Shown here piece by piece: positions 35,891 through 45,619 of a DNA stretch of 64,000 nt. Within the stretch, counting starts at the first letter, position 1. Each line of letters starts with the position of its first letter. The notes under the pieces are model-generated. The model made no database searches, had not been told where the DNA came from, and saw nothing but the letters and a program-made list of their open reading frames with translations. Source of the DNA: Streptomyces sp. NBC_00273 (GTDB lineage Bacteria; Actinomycetota; Actinomycetes; Streptomycetales; Streptomycetaceae); assembly GCF_036178145.1 (NCBI RefSeq), contig NZ_CP108067.1, forward strand, positions 8,571,001 through 8,635,000, read 5' to 3'. A program made the position numbers and the translations under genes.

Positions 35891-36478
35891 ATGGACGAGA
35901 CCCCATCCCCCCACCAGGCGGTCCTCGACGAGGTCGCTCCCCGGCTCAGACGGCTGCGCGCCCGGCGCGGTCTCACCCTGGCCGCGCTCTCCGAGACGAC
36001 CGGCATCTCGAAGAGCACCCTGTCCCGGCTGGAGTCGGGGCAGCGCCGCCCCAGCCTGGAACTGCTGCTGCCGCTCGCGGCCGCGTACCAAGTGCCCCTG
36101 GACGACCTGGTGGGCGCTCCCGAAGTGGGGGATCCCCGGGTACGGCTGACCCCCCGCACCCTCCCGAACGGCGGTACGGCCGTCCCGTTGACCCGGGGCC
36201 CGGGACCCCTCCAGGCCTACAAGATGCTCATCCCCGACCGGGGCGGCGAGCCGGATCCGCGGACGCACGAGGGCTACGAGTGGCTGTACGTGCTGGAGGG
36301 TCGGCTGCGTCTCGTCCTCGCCGAGCACGACCTGGTCCTCGGCCCCGGCGAGGCCGCCGAGTTCGACACCCGGCTGCCCCACTGGTTCACCAGCGCGGAC
36401 GGGCGGCCGGTGGAGATCCTCAGCCTCTTCGGGCGGCAGGGCGAGCGCATGCACGTCAGGGCGAAGCCCCGCGCGTGA
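35891..36478 (+). CDS. XRE-family regulator with cupin sensor
   Basis: The 195-aa protein has an XRE HTH (about 15-70: RRLRARRGLTLAALSETTGISKSTLSRLESGQRRPSLELLLPLAAAY) and a C-terminal cupin barrel (about 95-190, HEGYEWLYVLEGRLRLVL and LGPGEAAEFDTRLPHWF). Cupin regulators bind a small metabolite. It probably represses the divergent exporter and itself through the palindrome at 35843-35862. There is no strong ribosome site before the ATG at 35891. Confidence 0.88.
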   Translation: MDETPSPHQAVLDEVAPRLRRLRARRGLTLAALSETTGISKSTLSRLESGQRRPSLELLLPLAAAYQVPLDDLVGAPEVGDPRVRLTPRTLPNGGTAVPLTRGPGPLQAYKMLIPDRGGEPDPRTHEGYEWLYVLEGRLRLVLAEHDLVLGPGEAAEFDTRLPHWFTSADGRPVEILSLFGRQGERMHVRAKPRA

Positions 36479-36662
36479 CGATAGGGGCCGGTGTGCGGGC
36501 CGGCGCTCTTTCGCATCCGATACGTCAAGTGGGATGAATCGAGCCGCGAATCGCTCTAGGGTGCGCCCTTAGGCACGGCTGTGGACTGCTGTTCGGTGGT
36601 TTTCGGCCATGGCCTGTTCGGCCGCACCCTACGGCCGTACCGCACACCGAACTGGGGGATTC

Positions 36663-39395
36663 ATGCGTAGATCCCGAGGGGCGGCGGCCGCGCTCGCCCT
36701 GTCCCTGGCCGGCACCGCCCTGGGGGCGGGCCTCGGCCTCGTCCCGCAGGCGGCGGCAGTCACCCCGCCCGTCGCGTTCACCGCCGACCCGCTGGCCACC
36801 TGGCAGCCCGACGGCGTCGTCTGGGCCCTCGCCGAGGCGGCCGGCCAGGTCTTCGTCGGTGGCACCTTCTCCACCGTGCGCCCGCCCGACGGAGGCTCCG
36901 GAAACGAGCGGTCGGCCGTGAACTTCGTCGCGCTCGACGCCGCGACCGGCGTTCCGACCTCCTGCGAGCTGTCCTTCACCGTCGCCTCGGGCAGCGCCAC
37001 GGTCCGTGCGCTCGCCCTTTCGCCGGACAAGGCGACCCTGTACGTCGGCGGCTACTTCGGTGCCGTCAACGGCACACCCGTCTCCAGCCTCGCCGCCGTC
37101 GACGTGGCGAGCTGCACGGTGAAACAAGGCTTCCGGCCGGCGTTCGCGGCCACCGTACGCGCCCTCGCCGTCACCGGCGACACCGTCTACGCGGGCGGCG
37201 ACTTCCTCACCGTCGCCGGCCAGCCGCGCCAGCGCTTCGCCGCCGTCGGCGCGGCCGACGGCGCGCTGAAGCCCTTCACCGCCGACGCCGACGAGCCCGG
37301 CCGCGCCGTCGAGGTCACCCCGGACGGCAACGACGTGATCCTCGGCGGCGACTTCTTCACCGTCAACGGCACGAACACCCACGCGCTGGCCGTCGTCGAC
37401 GCGACGAGCGGCGCGCTCACCAGGTCGTACGCCGGATTCATCGAGACCAACTCCGTGGTCAAGGACATCGCGACCGACGCCACCGGCTTCTACACCGCCA
37501 ACGAGGGCACGGGCGGCGGCGTCTTCGACGGCCGGATCGCCCTCAACCTCAGCGACTTCGGCCAGCGCTGGCGCGACACGTGCCTCGGTGCCACCCAAGC
37601 CGTCCTGCCGTACCAGAGCGTGCTCTACAGCGCCTCGCACGCGCACGACTGCTCCAGCGTCGGCGAGTTCCCCGACGGCCAGCGCCACCACCTGCTCGCC
37701 CAGCCCACCTCCGGGACGGGCAAGCTCGGCTGGGCCCCCGACACCAACGACGGCATCGGCGAGGGCATCGGGCCGCGCGTGATGACCGTCGGCTCCAAGG
37801 GCGGCGTCCAGTACCTGTGGGTCGGCGGGGAGTTCACCACCGTCAACGGCGCGGCACAGCAGAGCCTGACCCGGTTCGCCTCCACCGGGGACACCGGCGC
37901 ACCCACCGTGCCCGTGGCGAGCGCGGTCAGCTTCCGGCCCGGTGAGGTCCAGGTGCGCTGGCGCACCAGCCTCGACCTCGACGACAGCGCGCTGACCTAC
38001 CGGATCTACCGCAACGGGGCCGCCACCCCCCTCGCCACGGTGACCGCCGACTCGCTGTTCTTCAAGCGGCCGCAGGCCTCCTGGACCGACACCACCGCGG
38101 CGGCGGGCCAGTCGTACACCTACCGGGTGACGGCCACCGACGCGGCCGGCAACACCAGCGCCCCGTCCGCGACGGCGAGCGTGACCGTCCCGACCTCGGT
38201 CGAGGGCTACCCGAACCAGGTCCGCACCGACGGGGCCCAGCAGTACTGGCGCTACGACGAATCGGCCCTCCCCTTCGTCGCCGACTCCTCGGCCGCCGGG
38301 AACCGCAGCGGTACGCACCTGAACGCCCCCGCCCTGCGACAGACGCCCGGCGCGGTCTCCGGCGCGAGCACCGCGATCGGCTTCAACGGCACGGACACCC
38401 AGGTGTACGGGGACGCGCGGCAGACCGTGGGCAGCACCTACACCCTCGAGACCTGGTTCAGGACCGACACCACCCGGGGCGGCAAGCTCATCGGCTTCGG
38501 GAACAACCAGACGCGCGGCAGCAGTCAGTACGACAAGCACGTCTACATGACCAACAACGGCCGGCTGGTCTACGGCGTCTACACCGGTGCCACCCGCACC
38601 ATCACCACCTCCGCCGCCTACAACGACAACCAGTGGCACCACGTCGTCGCCACCCAGGGCCCCGGCGGGATGACCCTCTACGTCGACGGCGTCCAGAGGG
38701 GCACCCTCGCCGTCACCACCCACGAGAACTTCTCGGGCTACTGGCACGCCGGCGGAGACAGCCTCGGCGGCTGGCCCGACCGTCCCACGAGCGACTACTG
38801 GGCGGGCCGGCTCGACGAGACCGCCGTCTACCCCACGGTGCTCAGCGCGGCGCAGGTGCAGAACCACTACGCCCTCGCCACCGCCCCGGCCGACTCGGTG
38901 GTCCAGGTGGCCACCGCGGAGGACACCTACGCCAACGCGGGGGCGCCGGCCACCAACTACGGCACCTCGGGATCGCTCGCGGTGCGCGGCAGCTCCTTCT
39001 ACGCGAGCTACCTGCGCTTCGACCTGCCCGCCGCGCCCGCCGGCACGGTGCTGAAGTCGGCCGTGCTCAGCGTGAAGACGAGCACCCAGAGCGGCGCCGG
39101 CACCACGGACACCGTCTCGGTCCTCCCGGTCACCGGTTCGTGGAGCGAAGCCGGCACCACGTACAACAACCGTCCCGCGCTGGGTGGTCCGGCACTCGGC
39201 ACCTTCACCGGCATCCCGGACGGTTCGGCGGTGCACACCACCGGGCTGACCACCGCGAGCGTCGCGGCGGCGCTCGGCGGCAGCTACGGCCTGGCGCTCA
39301 GCAGCACCGGTACGGACGCCCTGTGGCTGTGGTCCGCCGAGGCGCAGGCGAACGAAGGGACGCCGCAGCTCACGCTCACCTTCGGCGCACCGTGA
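36663..39395 (+). CDS. large secreted protein: beta-propeller, Fn3, LamG and DNRLRE domains
   Basis: The 910-aa protein has a Sec signal (1-32). Next come propeller-like repeats (about 45-420) of the form VRALAVTGDTVYAGGDFLTVAG, repeated about six times, then a fibronectin type III domain (about 430-515) and a LamG/concanavalin-like domain (about 525-745, SYTLETWFRTDTT...WHHVVATQGPGGMTLYVDGVQRG). A C-terminal DNRLRE/CBM96-like domain follows (about 760-910). It lacks an obvious catalytic motif or sortase signal. A role in binding extracellular polysaccharide or surface adhesion is likely. The ATG at 36663 follows GGGGG; the upstream in-frame start adds a polar stretch before the signal. Confidence 0.85.
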   Translation: MRRSRGAAAALALSLAGTALGAGLGLVPQAAAVTPPVAFTADPLATWQPDGVVWALAEAAGQVFVGGTFSTVRPPDGGSGNERSAVNFVALDAATGVPTSCELSFTVASGSATVRALALSPDKATLYVGGYFGAVNGTPVSSLAAVDVASCTVKQGFRPAFAATVRALAVTGDTVYAGGDFLTVAGQPRQRFAAVGAADGALKPFTADADEPGRAVEVTPDGNDVILGGDFFTVNGTNTHALAVVDATSGALTRSYAGFIETNSVVKDIATDATGFYTANEGTGGGVFDGRIALNLSDFGQRWRDTCLGATQAVLPYQSVLYSASHAHDCSSVGEFPDGQRHHLLAQPTSGTGKLGWAPDTNDGIGEGIGPRVMTVGSKGGVQYLWVGGEFTTVNGAAQQSLTRFASTGDTGAPTVPVASAVSFRPGEVQVRWRTSLDLDDSALTYRIYRNGAATPLATVTADSLFFKRPQASWTDTTAAAGQSYTYRVTATDAAGNTSAPSATASVTVPTSVEGYPNQVRTDGAQQYWRYDESALPFVADSSAAGNRSGTHLNAPALRQTPGAVSGASTAIGFNGTDTQVYGDARQTVGSTYTLETWFRTDTTRGGKLIGFGNNQTRGSSQYDKHVYMTNNGRLVYGVYTGATRTITTSAAYNDNQWHHVVATQGPGGMTLYVDGVQRGTLAVTTHENFSGYWHAGGDSLGGWPDRPTSDYWAGRLDETAVYPTVLSAAQVQNHYALATAPADSVVQVATAEDTYANAGAPATNYGTSGSLAVRGSSFYASYLRFDLPAAPAGTVLKSAVLSVKTSTQSGAGTTDTVSVLPVTGSWSEAGTTYNNRPALGGPALGTFTGIPDGSAVHTTGLTTASVAAALGGSYGLALSSTGTDALWLWSAEAQANEGTPQLTLTFGAP

Positions 39396-39413
39396 CCTGA
39401 CCGCCCCGTGAAC

Positions 39414-39455
39414 GAGGGGGCGCGGGACAGCCTTCGAGCCGTCCCGCGCCCCCTC
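39414..39455. terminator. 15-bp perfect bidirectional terminator
   Basis: Arms 39414-39428 and 39441-39455 (GAGGGGGCGCGGGAC and its complement) enclose a 12-nt loop between the secreted multidomain gene and the end of the convergent LuxC-CapK gene. Confidence 0.85.
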
Positions 39456-39460
39456 TCGCA

Positions 39461-41977
39461 TCAGCCGCGCGCGTCCACGACGGCGAGGAGCTTGCCGCTG
39501 GTCGGGCTGCGGTCCAGCAACGTGCCGTCCACCGCCTCGACCACCACGTCCAGCAGCCGCTCCGTCACCGCCGAGCGCAGCTCCGGATAACCGGCCAGGA
39601 ACACCTCCCGCAGCCGCTCCGGATCCGTTGCCGCGGCCCGCTCCACCCGTACGGTCAGCACCTCGCGCGCGTCGGCGGAGTCGAGCCGGACCTGCAGCTC
39701 GCCCCGGTGACCGCCGTGTTCCTCCGCCAGGTCCAGGAAGCGCCGGTAGTTGAGGAAGTACGTCGCCACCCGCATCACGTCGCCGGTGCGCCCCCGCAGC
39801 TCGAAGCGCGGCGCGTGCCGTCCGCACGGACAGCGGCCCGGGACCTCCCGGCCGAGGTCGCCGATCACGTACCGGCCCAGGTGCTGGCCGCGCCGGGCGT
39901 GCGTGGTGAAGACCAGTCGGCCCGTCTCGCCCGGGACCACCGGGCGGTCCTCGGCCAGGTCCAGGACCTCCATCGTGTGGAGGTCGGCGTGCAGGTGGTG
40001 GACGCCGCCGGAGCTCTCGGTGCACTGGTAGCCCAGCGGGCCGAGGTCGGTGCTGCCGTAGGTGATCGAGCGGACGACCTCGATGCCGAAGGTGTCCTTC
40101 AGGGTGCGCTGCTGCTCCTCGGTGAAGTGCTCGCCGCCGTAGAACACCTTGCGCAGGCCGCCGTACGCGCGCAGCGCCTCCTCCTCGGCGTGCAGCAGCT
40201 GCCACAGGTAGGAGGGCATGCCGAAGAGGGTGTCGGCCCCGTGGTCGATCAGCGCCTGCGCCGTGGCCCGGTGGTCGGGGCCCGCCGACAGCGGCAACTG
40301 CACGCCGCCGAGCCGTTCCAGGACGGAGAAGAAGCTGATGAAGCTGCCGTACATGGCACCGCAGTAGAACAGGTTGGCGGTCCGGTCCGAGGCCGGGTCG
40401 TAGCCGGCGGCCAGCAGCCCGCGGGCGGCGGCGTGCATCTGCGTGTCGTAGTCGTCGTAGCTGAAGACCGACAGCGCGGGCGCGCCCGTACTGCCGCCGC
40501 TGCGGAAGTACAGCTCGGCATCGGCGCGCGTCAGCCGGCGGGCCGGCTCCTGCACGTCCTCCTTGCCCAGCAGCGGTCCCGCAGGACGCGGCAGCACCAC
40601 GGGCCGGACCAGGTCGTCCAGGCAGGCGGTGGTGGCGAAGCGGGCCGGCTCGGCCTGGACCGCGACGCGGCGGCTGTAGCGCTGCAGGGCGTAGACCCCG
40701 TCGTGCGGCTCGCCCGCGTAGCTCTCCAGCATGGCGCCGACCGGCGTGATCCGGGTGACGCCCGCGGCCAGGGCGGTGCGGGAGAGCTCGGCGATGTCCG
40801 CCGGGCTGCCCGCGATGCCCGCCGTCTGCAGATAGCGGCGCATCGGCCGCAGGGTGGCGATCAGCCGCTTGCGGGGCAGCGGCTTGACCCACACGCTGCG
40901 GTGCAGCGGCGAGGCGGTCAGCGGGGACCGGGTGTCGGCCATGACCCGCCACGAGCCGTCGGGAGCGGCGAGCACCCGGGTCAGCCCCAGGTGCTCCTCC
41001 AGCCGGGCCATCAGCTCGGTGGTGGTCAGCTCGGCCGCCTCCGCCGGGTCCGTGCCGACCGCAGGAGAGCCTGCCGAGGCCGGCGGCCGCGCGGCGAGGA
41101 CCGCGGCGAACCGCTCGGCGAAACCGAAGACCTCGTCCTCGTCCTCGGTGTCGAGGTAGACCACCTGCGGGCTGGAGCACGCCTCCTGCTCGAGCAGGCA
41201 GACGTCGTCCGCCAGGGCGTCGAGCGTGCGGGCCTCCGACCAGGCGTCGGCCGTCAGGTACGCGAAGGAGATCCGGTGCCCCCACTCCACCAGCCGGCAG
41301 CCGGCCGGCACATGGGCCGCGACCCCTTCGACGGCCGCTTCCCCGCCCCAGACGGCGACGGCGTCCGCGGGCGCGCACATCAGGCGCAGCCACTCCTGGC
41401 GGGAGGAAGGGAAGCGCAGCACGACGATCCGCGCGGCCAGCGCTCCGCTCGGGTCCAGGGCGGCGAGCTCCGCCATCAGCTGCTGGGTCAGGAGGGTGTC
41501 GTCGCTGCTGGTCTTGAGCACGTTGACGTTCCCGGCGAGCAGGCCCTCGACGATGCTCAGCGGCGCCACCGTCGTGGCGTTGCCCGGCGCGACGTGGGCG
41601 ACCAGGCCGACGGGCGCCCACGCCTCGTAGACCGTCTCGCGCGGATCGGCGCGGTTCAGCCGGCCGGGCGTCGCGCTGCCGAGCTCCCGGCGCAGCTTGC
41701 GGGTCAGCTCCCGCCGGCCGAGGAGGCCGCCCAGCTCGGCCAGGACGGCCGGGTCCTCGCCCTCGGGCAGGTGCGCGGCGAGCCGGGCCCGTACGGGATG
41801 TCCGGGGTCCGACAGCGCGGTGGCGAGGGCGTCGCACGCGGCCAGGACGGTCTCGGTCTCCAGGCCCTCCGCGAGCGCGGACTCGACGGCGGCCGGCAGC
41901 TCGGTGAGCCGGCGCCCGGCCTCCTCGTCGCCGATGAACTCGCCCTGCCAGTAGTGCTGGTGCACGCTCACGGTCAC
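39461..41977 (-). CDS. fusion of LuxC-like acyl reductase and CapK/LuxE-like ligase
   Basis: The 838-aa protein joins two enzymes. Residues about 1-455 resemble LuxC, the NADPH-dependent acyl reductase, with APVGLVAHVAPGN (121-133), a GGEAAVEGV nucleotide-binding turn near 211 and the acyl-accepting cysteine C267 in EQEACSS. Residues about 460-838 form an AMP ligase of the phenylacetate-CoA ligase/LuxE group, with phosphate loop SGGSTG (493-498), YGSTDLG and GRYVIGDLG. The ligase could activate a carboxylic acid and the reductase release it as aldehyde. It is the last gene of the operon and its GTG start overlaps the previous stop by 4 nt. Confidence 0.85.
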   Translation of the reverse strand: MTVSVHQHYWQGEFIGDEEAGRRLTELPAAVESALAEGLETETVLAACDALATALSDPGHPVRARLAAHLPEGEDPAVLAELGGLLGRRELTRKLRRELGSATPGRLNRADPRETVYEAWAPVGLVAHVAPGNATTVAPLSIVEGLLAGNVNVLKTSSDDTLLTQQLMAELAALDPSGALAARIVVLRFPSSRQEWLRLMCAPADAVAVWGGEAAVEGVAAHVPAGCRLVEWGHRISFAYLTADAWSEARTLDALADDVCLLEQEACSSPQVVYLDTEDEDEVFGFAERFAAVLAARPPASAGSPAVGTDPAEAAELTTTELMARLEEHLGLTRVLAAPDGSWRVMADTRSPLTASPLHRSVWVKPLPRKRLIATLRPMRRYLQTAGIAGSPADIAELSRTALAAGVTRITPVGAMLESYAGEPHDGVYALQRYSRRVAVQAEPARFATTACLDDLVRPVVLPRPAGPLLGKEDVQEPARRLTRADAELYFRSGGSTGAPALSVFSYDDYDTQMHAAARGLLAAGYDPASDRTANLFYCGAMYGSFISFFSVLERLGGVQLPLSAGPDHRATAQALIDHGADTLFGMPSYLWQLLHAEEEALRAYGGLRKVFYGGEHFTEEQQRTLKDTFGIEVVRSITYGSTDLGPLGYQCTESSGGVHHLHADLHTMEVLDLAEDRPVVPGETGRLVFTTHARRGQHLGRYVIGDLGREVPGRCPCGRHAPRFELRGRTGDVMRVATYFLNYRRFLDLAEEHGGHRGELQVRLDSADAREVLTVRVERAAATDPERLREVFLAGYPELRSAVTERLLDVVVEAVDGTLLDRSPTSGKLLAVVDARG

Positions 41978-43140
41978 ACCATTCCCTTCATCAGTTCCGC
42001 TGCGGCCACCGCGCAGCTGCGGTTGCGGCTCACCCCGGCACGACCGTGAACGGTGAACCAGGGGGTCTCCAGCTCGCATCCGCACGCGCTGCCGGGCCGG
42101 AGGGAGGCGAGGTCGCCCATGACCACGCTCTGCGCCGGCACCGAGGTGATGTACGGCGACACGAGGTGCAGGTAGCCCCGCTCCCCGTAGGGCAGCGGTT
42201 CGAGCGTGCGGGTGGAGCGGATCGTCACCCGTGACCAGACGGGCGCGTGCAGCCGGTGGTGGTCGCACTCGATGTACGGGATGCAGTGCTCGACCGACCC
42301 GAAGGTGTCCCGGATCCGCTCACCCGGAATGCCGAGCTGCTCGGTGACGCGGGCGTACAGTTCCTCCTTCTCTATGCGCCGGTCGGCGTGCCCCTTCCAG
42401 CCGCCGCCGAGGACGACCAGGGAGCCCTCGGGCAGGCGCAGCGGAGGCATTCCCATGGCCCGCATCCGCTCCAAGGTGAAGAAGAGGAAGGCCGGGAAGC
42501 CGAGGATGCGGACCGGGGCGTCCTCCCGCTCGAAGCGGCGCAGTGCGGCGATGCAGCCGAAGGGGTCGAACTCGTGCTCGCCGCCGGTGTTGCGCAGCGC
42601 GTACGCGACGCTGCGCGCGGGGGCGAAGTCGCACAGGTAGTTGTCGGTGAAGGCGGTCCCGAGGTTCAAGGAGGGGGACGGCTCGTAGCTGTAGAGGAGG
42701 TAGTTGACCTCCTGGTCGGGGGTGATCCAGCCGTTGCGCTCGAAGATCCGGGCGACCATGCGCTGCGCGGAGCGGATGGTCCACTCGTCGAAGAACATCT
42801 GCGACTTCTGGCCGGTGGTACCGGAGGAGGTCAGGTGCAGCTCGACGTCCTCGCGGGGGATGGAGAGCACCTCGTGCCGCTTGAAGAAGTTCGCGTGGAC
42901 GAGCGGCGTACGGTACGGCTCGGCCGGGGGAGTGGCCTCGTACAGGGAGCGGAAGAACGCGGATCGCTCGGTGTGCCAGGCGTTGCTCTCCGCCATGGCC
43001 GCGGCGAACAGTTCGTCCTGCGCGGGTCCGAAGGCGTACGGATCGGTCAGGTCGCACAGCTGCTGCACGTGCGGCAGCAGGGCCGGGTCGGGTACGGCGA
43101 CCGGCGCGAGATGGGGGTTCACAGGGCTCATGGGGCTCAT
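41974..43140 (-). CDS. LuxE-like acyl-protein synthetase
   Basis: The 388-aa protein follows LuxE along its length: VHANFFKRHEVLSIPREDVELHLTSSGTTGQKSQM has the adenylate loop SSGTTGQKS at 105-113, then LLYSYEPSPSLNLGTAFTDN and RIRDTFGSVEHCIPYIECDHH. In luminescent bacteria LuxE activates a fatty acid as AMP ester and holds it on a cysteine near the C-terminus before passing it to LuxC; C376 near the end is the candidate. Start ATG at 43140, which overlaps the GNAT stop (ATGA); a second ATG lies at 43131. Acid specificity is unknown. Confidence 0.88.
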   Translation of the reverse strand: MSPMSPVNPHLAPVAVPDPALLPHVQQLCDLTDPYAFGPAQDELFAAAMAESNAWHTERSAFFRSLYEATPPAEPYRTPLVHANFFKRHEVLSIPREDVELHLTSSGTTGQKSQMFFDEWTIRSAQRMVARIFERNGWITPDQEVNYLLYSYEPSPSLNLGTAFTDNYLCDFAPARSVAYALRNTGGEHEFDPFGCIAALRRFEREDAPVRILGFPAFLFFTLERMRAMGMPPLRLPEGSLVVLGGGWKGHADRRIEKEELYARVTEQLGIPGERIRDTFGSVEHCIPYIECDHHRLHAPVWSRVTIRSTRTLEPLPYGERGYLHLVSPYITSVPAQSVVMGDLASLRPGSACGCELETPWFTVHGRAGVSRNRSCAVAAAELMKGMV

Positions 43141-44282
43141 GGGGCAACCTCGGATGAAGTGGGCAGGTGTGCCGACGCCCAGGCCGACACGTAGCAGTCC
43201 AGGTACGGCTGGAGGGGCGGTTCGACGGCGACGCCGCGGAAGTCGATCCGCTCGCCGGAACGGGACAGCACGGCGTAGTCGTGGAAGCCGTCGCCGTCCG
43301 CGCGCATGGCCGGGTAGAGGGCCCCGGCGACGAACCCCTGGACGAGGAAGGCCGCGAGGGCCTCGTGGTGCGCGAGCGGCACCAGGGCCTCGACGTAGCC
43401 GGCGCCCGCGCGGGCCAGGGCCCGGGTGACGGGTTCGAGGTGGGCCGCCGCGGCGGCCGGGTCGGGGTGGGCCGTCAGCAGGCAGCCGTACCCGCCGGCG
43501 CGGTTGAGGTAGGCGTAGACCTCGAACCGGCCGTCTTCGGGGGTGAGCAGCACGTTCGGGGTGTGCAGCGGGTAGAACCAGCCCCCGGAGCCCGGGAACC
43601 GCTCGCGGAAGCGGCGGCGGACGAAGGCGGGTGCCTCGATCACCTCCAGCCGTTCGACCGCCGCGTGCGGCGCGGGCGCCGGGAGCGGGCCGGCGGAGGC
43701 CCTGACCCCGGGGTAGCGGATGCCGAGCGCGGACTCGGCCGTGCGCAGCAACGGCATCATCGGGGCCGGTACTTCGGTGACGGGGATCCGCCGGTCGAGC
43801 ACACCGTCGGCGTGACGCGCGTAGAGTGCGAGGCTCTCGCGGCTGCTGAGATCCACCGCGTTGGGCAGGATGCCCAGCGGCCGGAAGCCGTTGCGGGCGA
43901 CGACGCGCTGCGGACCGGCACTGACGGTGCGTACGGTCGCGTACACCGAGTCCAGGCGGCCCGTGTCCAGCATCCCGGCGCACAGGGCCTCGGTCAGGGC
44001 GGCGGCCAGGCCCGCCGAGCGGTGCTCGGGGTGCACGGCGATGCCCTCCAGGCGGCCGGTGCGGCTGCCCGCCTCGCCGTGGATGGCGGCGGACGCGGTC
44101 AGCGCCCCGGTGACGGCGCAGCGGGTGACGAGCCAGAGGGAGTGCGGGTCCGCGATGAGCCGGGCCATCTCTGCCGGGTCGGTGCCCAGGGCCACCGGGT
44201 AGTGCGGACCGTAGACGGCGTAGTAGAGCTGGCGCAGTTCGGCGATGTCCGCGCGGACGGCCGGGGTGATCACGGGGCTCAT
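43137..44282 (-). CDS. two-domain GNAT acyltransferase
   Basis: The 381-aa protein has an N-terminal GNAT domain (about 1-150) with the acyl-CoA loop EHRSAGLAAALTEAL, and a second divergent GNAT-like half (about 200-370, LNRAGGYGCLLTAHPD). It resembles nothing I can name precisely. In this operon it could acylate an amine made by, or fed to, the LuxE/LuxC branch. It overlaps both neighbours by 4 nt. Confidence 0.8.
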   Translation of the reverse strand: MSPVITPAVRADIAELRQLYYAVYGPHYPVALGTDPAEMARLIADPHSLWLVTRCAVTGALTASAAIHGEAGSRTGRLEGIAVHPEHRSAGLAAALTEALCAGMLDTGRLDSVYATVRTVSAGPQRVVARNGFRPLGILPNAVDLSSRESLALYARHADGVLDRRIPVTEVPAPMMPLLRTAESALGIRYPGVRASAGPLPAPAPHAAVERLEVIEAPAFVRRRFRERFPGSGGWFYPLHTPNVLLTPEDGRFEVYAYLNRAGGYGCLLTAHPDPAAAAAHLEPVTRALARAGAGYVEALVPLAHHEALAAFLVQGFVAGALYPAMRADGDGFHDYAVLSRSGERIDFRGVAVEPPLQPYLDCYVSAWASAHLPTSSEVAP

Positions 44283-45619
44283 CGCTCGCCTCCGGCGGGT
44301 TCCGCGACGGCCGGGTCGGGCGTACGGGACCCGAGCAGGGCCAGCGCGCAGGCTGCCGGGAGCAGCCCGACGCCTTGTACGAGGCAGAGCGTCTGCGGGG
44401 AGAGGAAGTCTCCGGCGAAGCCGAACACGAGGGACGCCACCGGCAGGGAGGCACCGAGGACGGCCTGCATCACGGCGAAGAAGCCGGGCTTGTCCGCCGT
44501 CGGGACCATCCGCTGGAACAGGGCGACGAAGCGCACGCTGACGGCCCCGGCGCACCAGCCGGCCACGGCCAGGCAGCCCGCGACGACCGGGCGCTGCGCG
44601 AACAGCCCGGGCAGCGCCAGTGCCAGGGCCATCAGGCCCAGGCACCAGGCCCCGGCGACCGTGGGCCGTCCCGGCACGCGGGTGCCGGTGAAGGCGCCGA
44701 CGAGCGCACCGGTGCCCAGGGAGGCCTCCAGCAGGGCCACGGTGCCGCCCCCGCCGAAGAGGACCGATCGGGTGTAGAGGGGGATGACGACGAACACGGC
44801 GGCGGTGAACAGGTTCGCCGCGGTGAAGCAGATCAGGATCCGCCGTACGGAGGGCAGTTCGGCGAGGATGCGGCGCAGCGGGCGCCGCCGGGGCGGGGCC
44901 GCCGCGCCGTCCGCGCCCTCCGCACCGTCCGCGGTGACGGTGCGGAAACGGGCGCTCGCGACGAGTACGGCGGCGCCGAGGTAGGCGGCCGCGCAGCCGG
45001 CGGCCAGCCCGGCCACGCCCGCCCGGTCGACGGCCAGGGCGCCGAGCAGTGCTCCCGAGAGGCCGGCCAGGGACTGGGTGGACAGCTCGAAGCCGGTGGC
45101 CGTCTCGATGTCGGCGTCGTCGACGAGCTCGGGGACCGAGGTGGTCAGACAGGGGTCGAAGAACGCCTGGCAGGTGGCCAGGGCGAGACCGGCGGCGTAC
45201 ACGGTGGTGAGCGGCAGTCCGCCGCCGTACGCCCACAGCGCGAGGGCGGCCGCGGCGGCCCCGGCGACGGCTGCCGAGGTGCGCAGCACCGAGCGGTGTG
45301 CGATGCGGGCGACGGCCCCCGCCACGACGGGCGCCAGCGCCACGGCGGGCAGCGTGCAGACCGCCATGAACAGCCCCGAGGCCAGTCCCCGGGCCCCGGG
45401 CACGGCGTAGGCGACGATCCACCAGGACACGCCGACCTGGAACATGCGCACGGCGGCCTGGGTGAGGACCTGGCCGAGCCATACGGCGCCGAAGGCCCGG
45501 TTGCGCAGGACCAGCGGAGCGCGCCGACGGTCGGCCCCGGGCAGCGGCTGCGGCTCCTTGTCCGTCTCCTTTTCCGTGTCGGCCGTGTTGGCCGTGTCGG
45601 CCGTGGGTGAGGCGGTCAT
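44279..45619 (-). CDS. MFS exporter of the LuxC/LuxE operon
   Basis: The 446-aa protein has 12 predicted membrane helices and the H+-antiporter-like pattern of the enterobactin/MdtH exporter group (NRAFGAVWLGQVLTQAAVRMFQVGVSWWIVAYAV). The first 35 residues are threonine/aspartate-rich and cytosolic. The position inside the operon argues that it exports the pathway product. Both ends overlap neighbours by ATGA. The membrane helices match across the full length, with no truncation. Confidence 0.87.
   Translation of the reverse strand: MTASPTADTANTADTEKETDKEPQPLPGADRRRAPLVLRNRAFGAVWLGQVLTQAAVRMFQVGVSWWIVAYAVPGARGLASGLFMAVCTLPAVALAPVVAGAVARIAHRSVLRTSAAVAGAAAAALALWAYGGGLPLTTVYAAGLALATCQAFFDPCLTTSVPELVDDADIETATGFELSTQSLAGLSGALLGALAVDRAGVAGLAAGCAAAYLGAAVLVASARFRTVTADGAEGADGAAAPPRRRPLRRILAELPSVRRILICFTAANLFTAAVFVVIPLYTRSVLFGGGGTVALLEASLGTGALVGAFTGTRVPGRPTVAGAWCLGLMALALALPGLFAQRPVVAGCLAVAGWCAGAVSVRFVALFQRMVPTADKPGFFAVMQAVLGASLPVASLVFGFAGDFLSPQTLCLVQGVGLLPAACALALLGSRTPDPAVAEPAGGER

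Noticed and set aside
36525..41837. A 1770-aa open frame on the minus strand
   Set aside because: It is antisense to the secreted multidomain gene and out of frame with the LuxC fusion. Its composition is arginine/glycine/valine repeats typical of GC-rich shadows.
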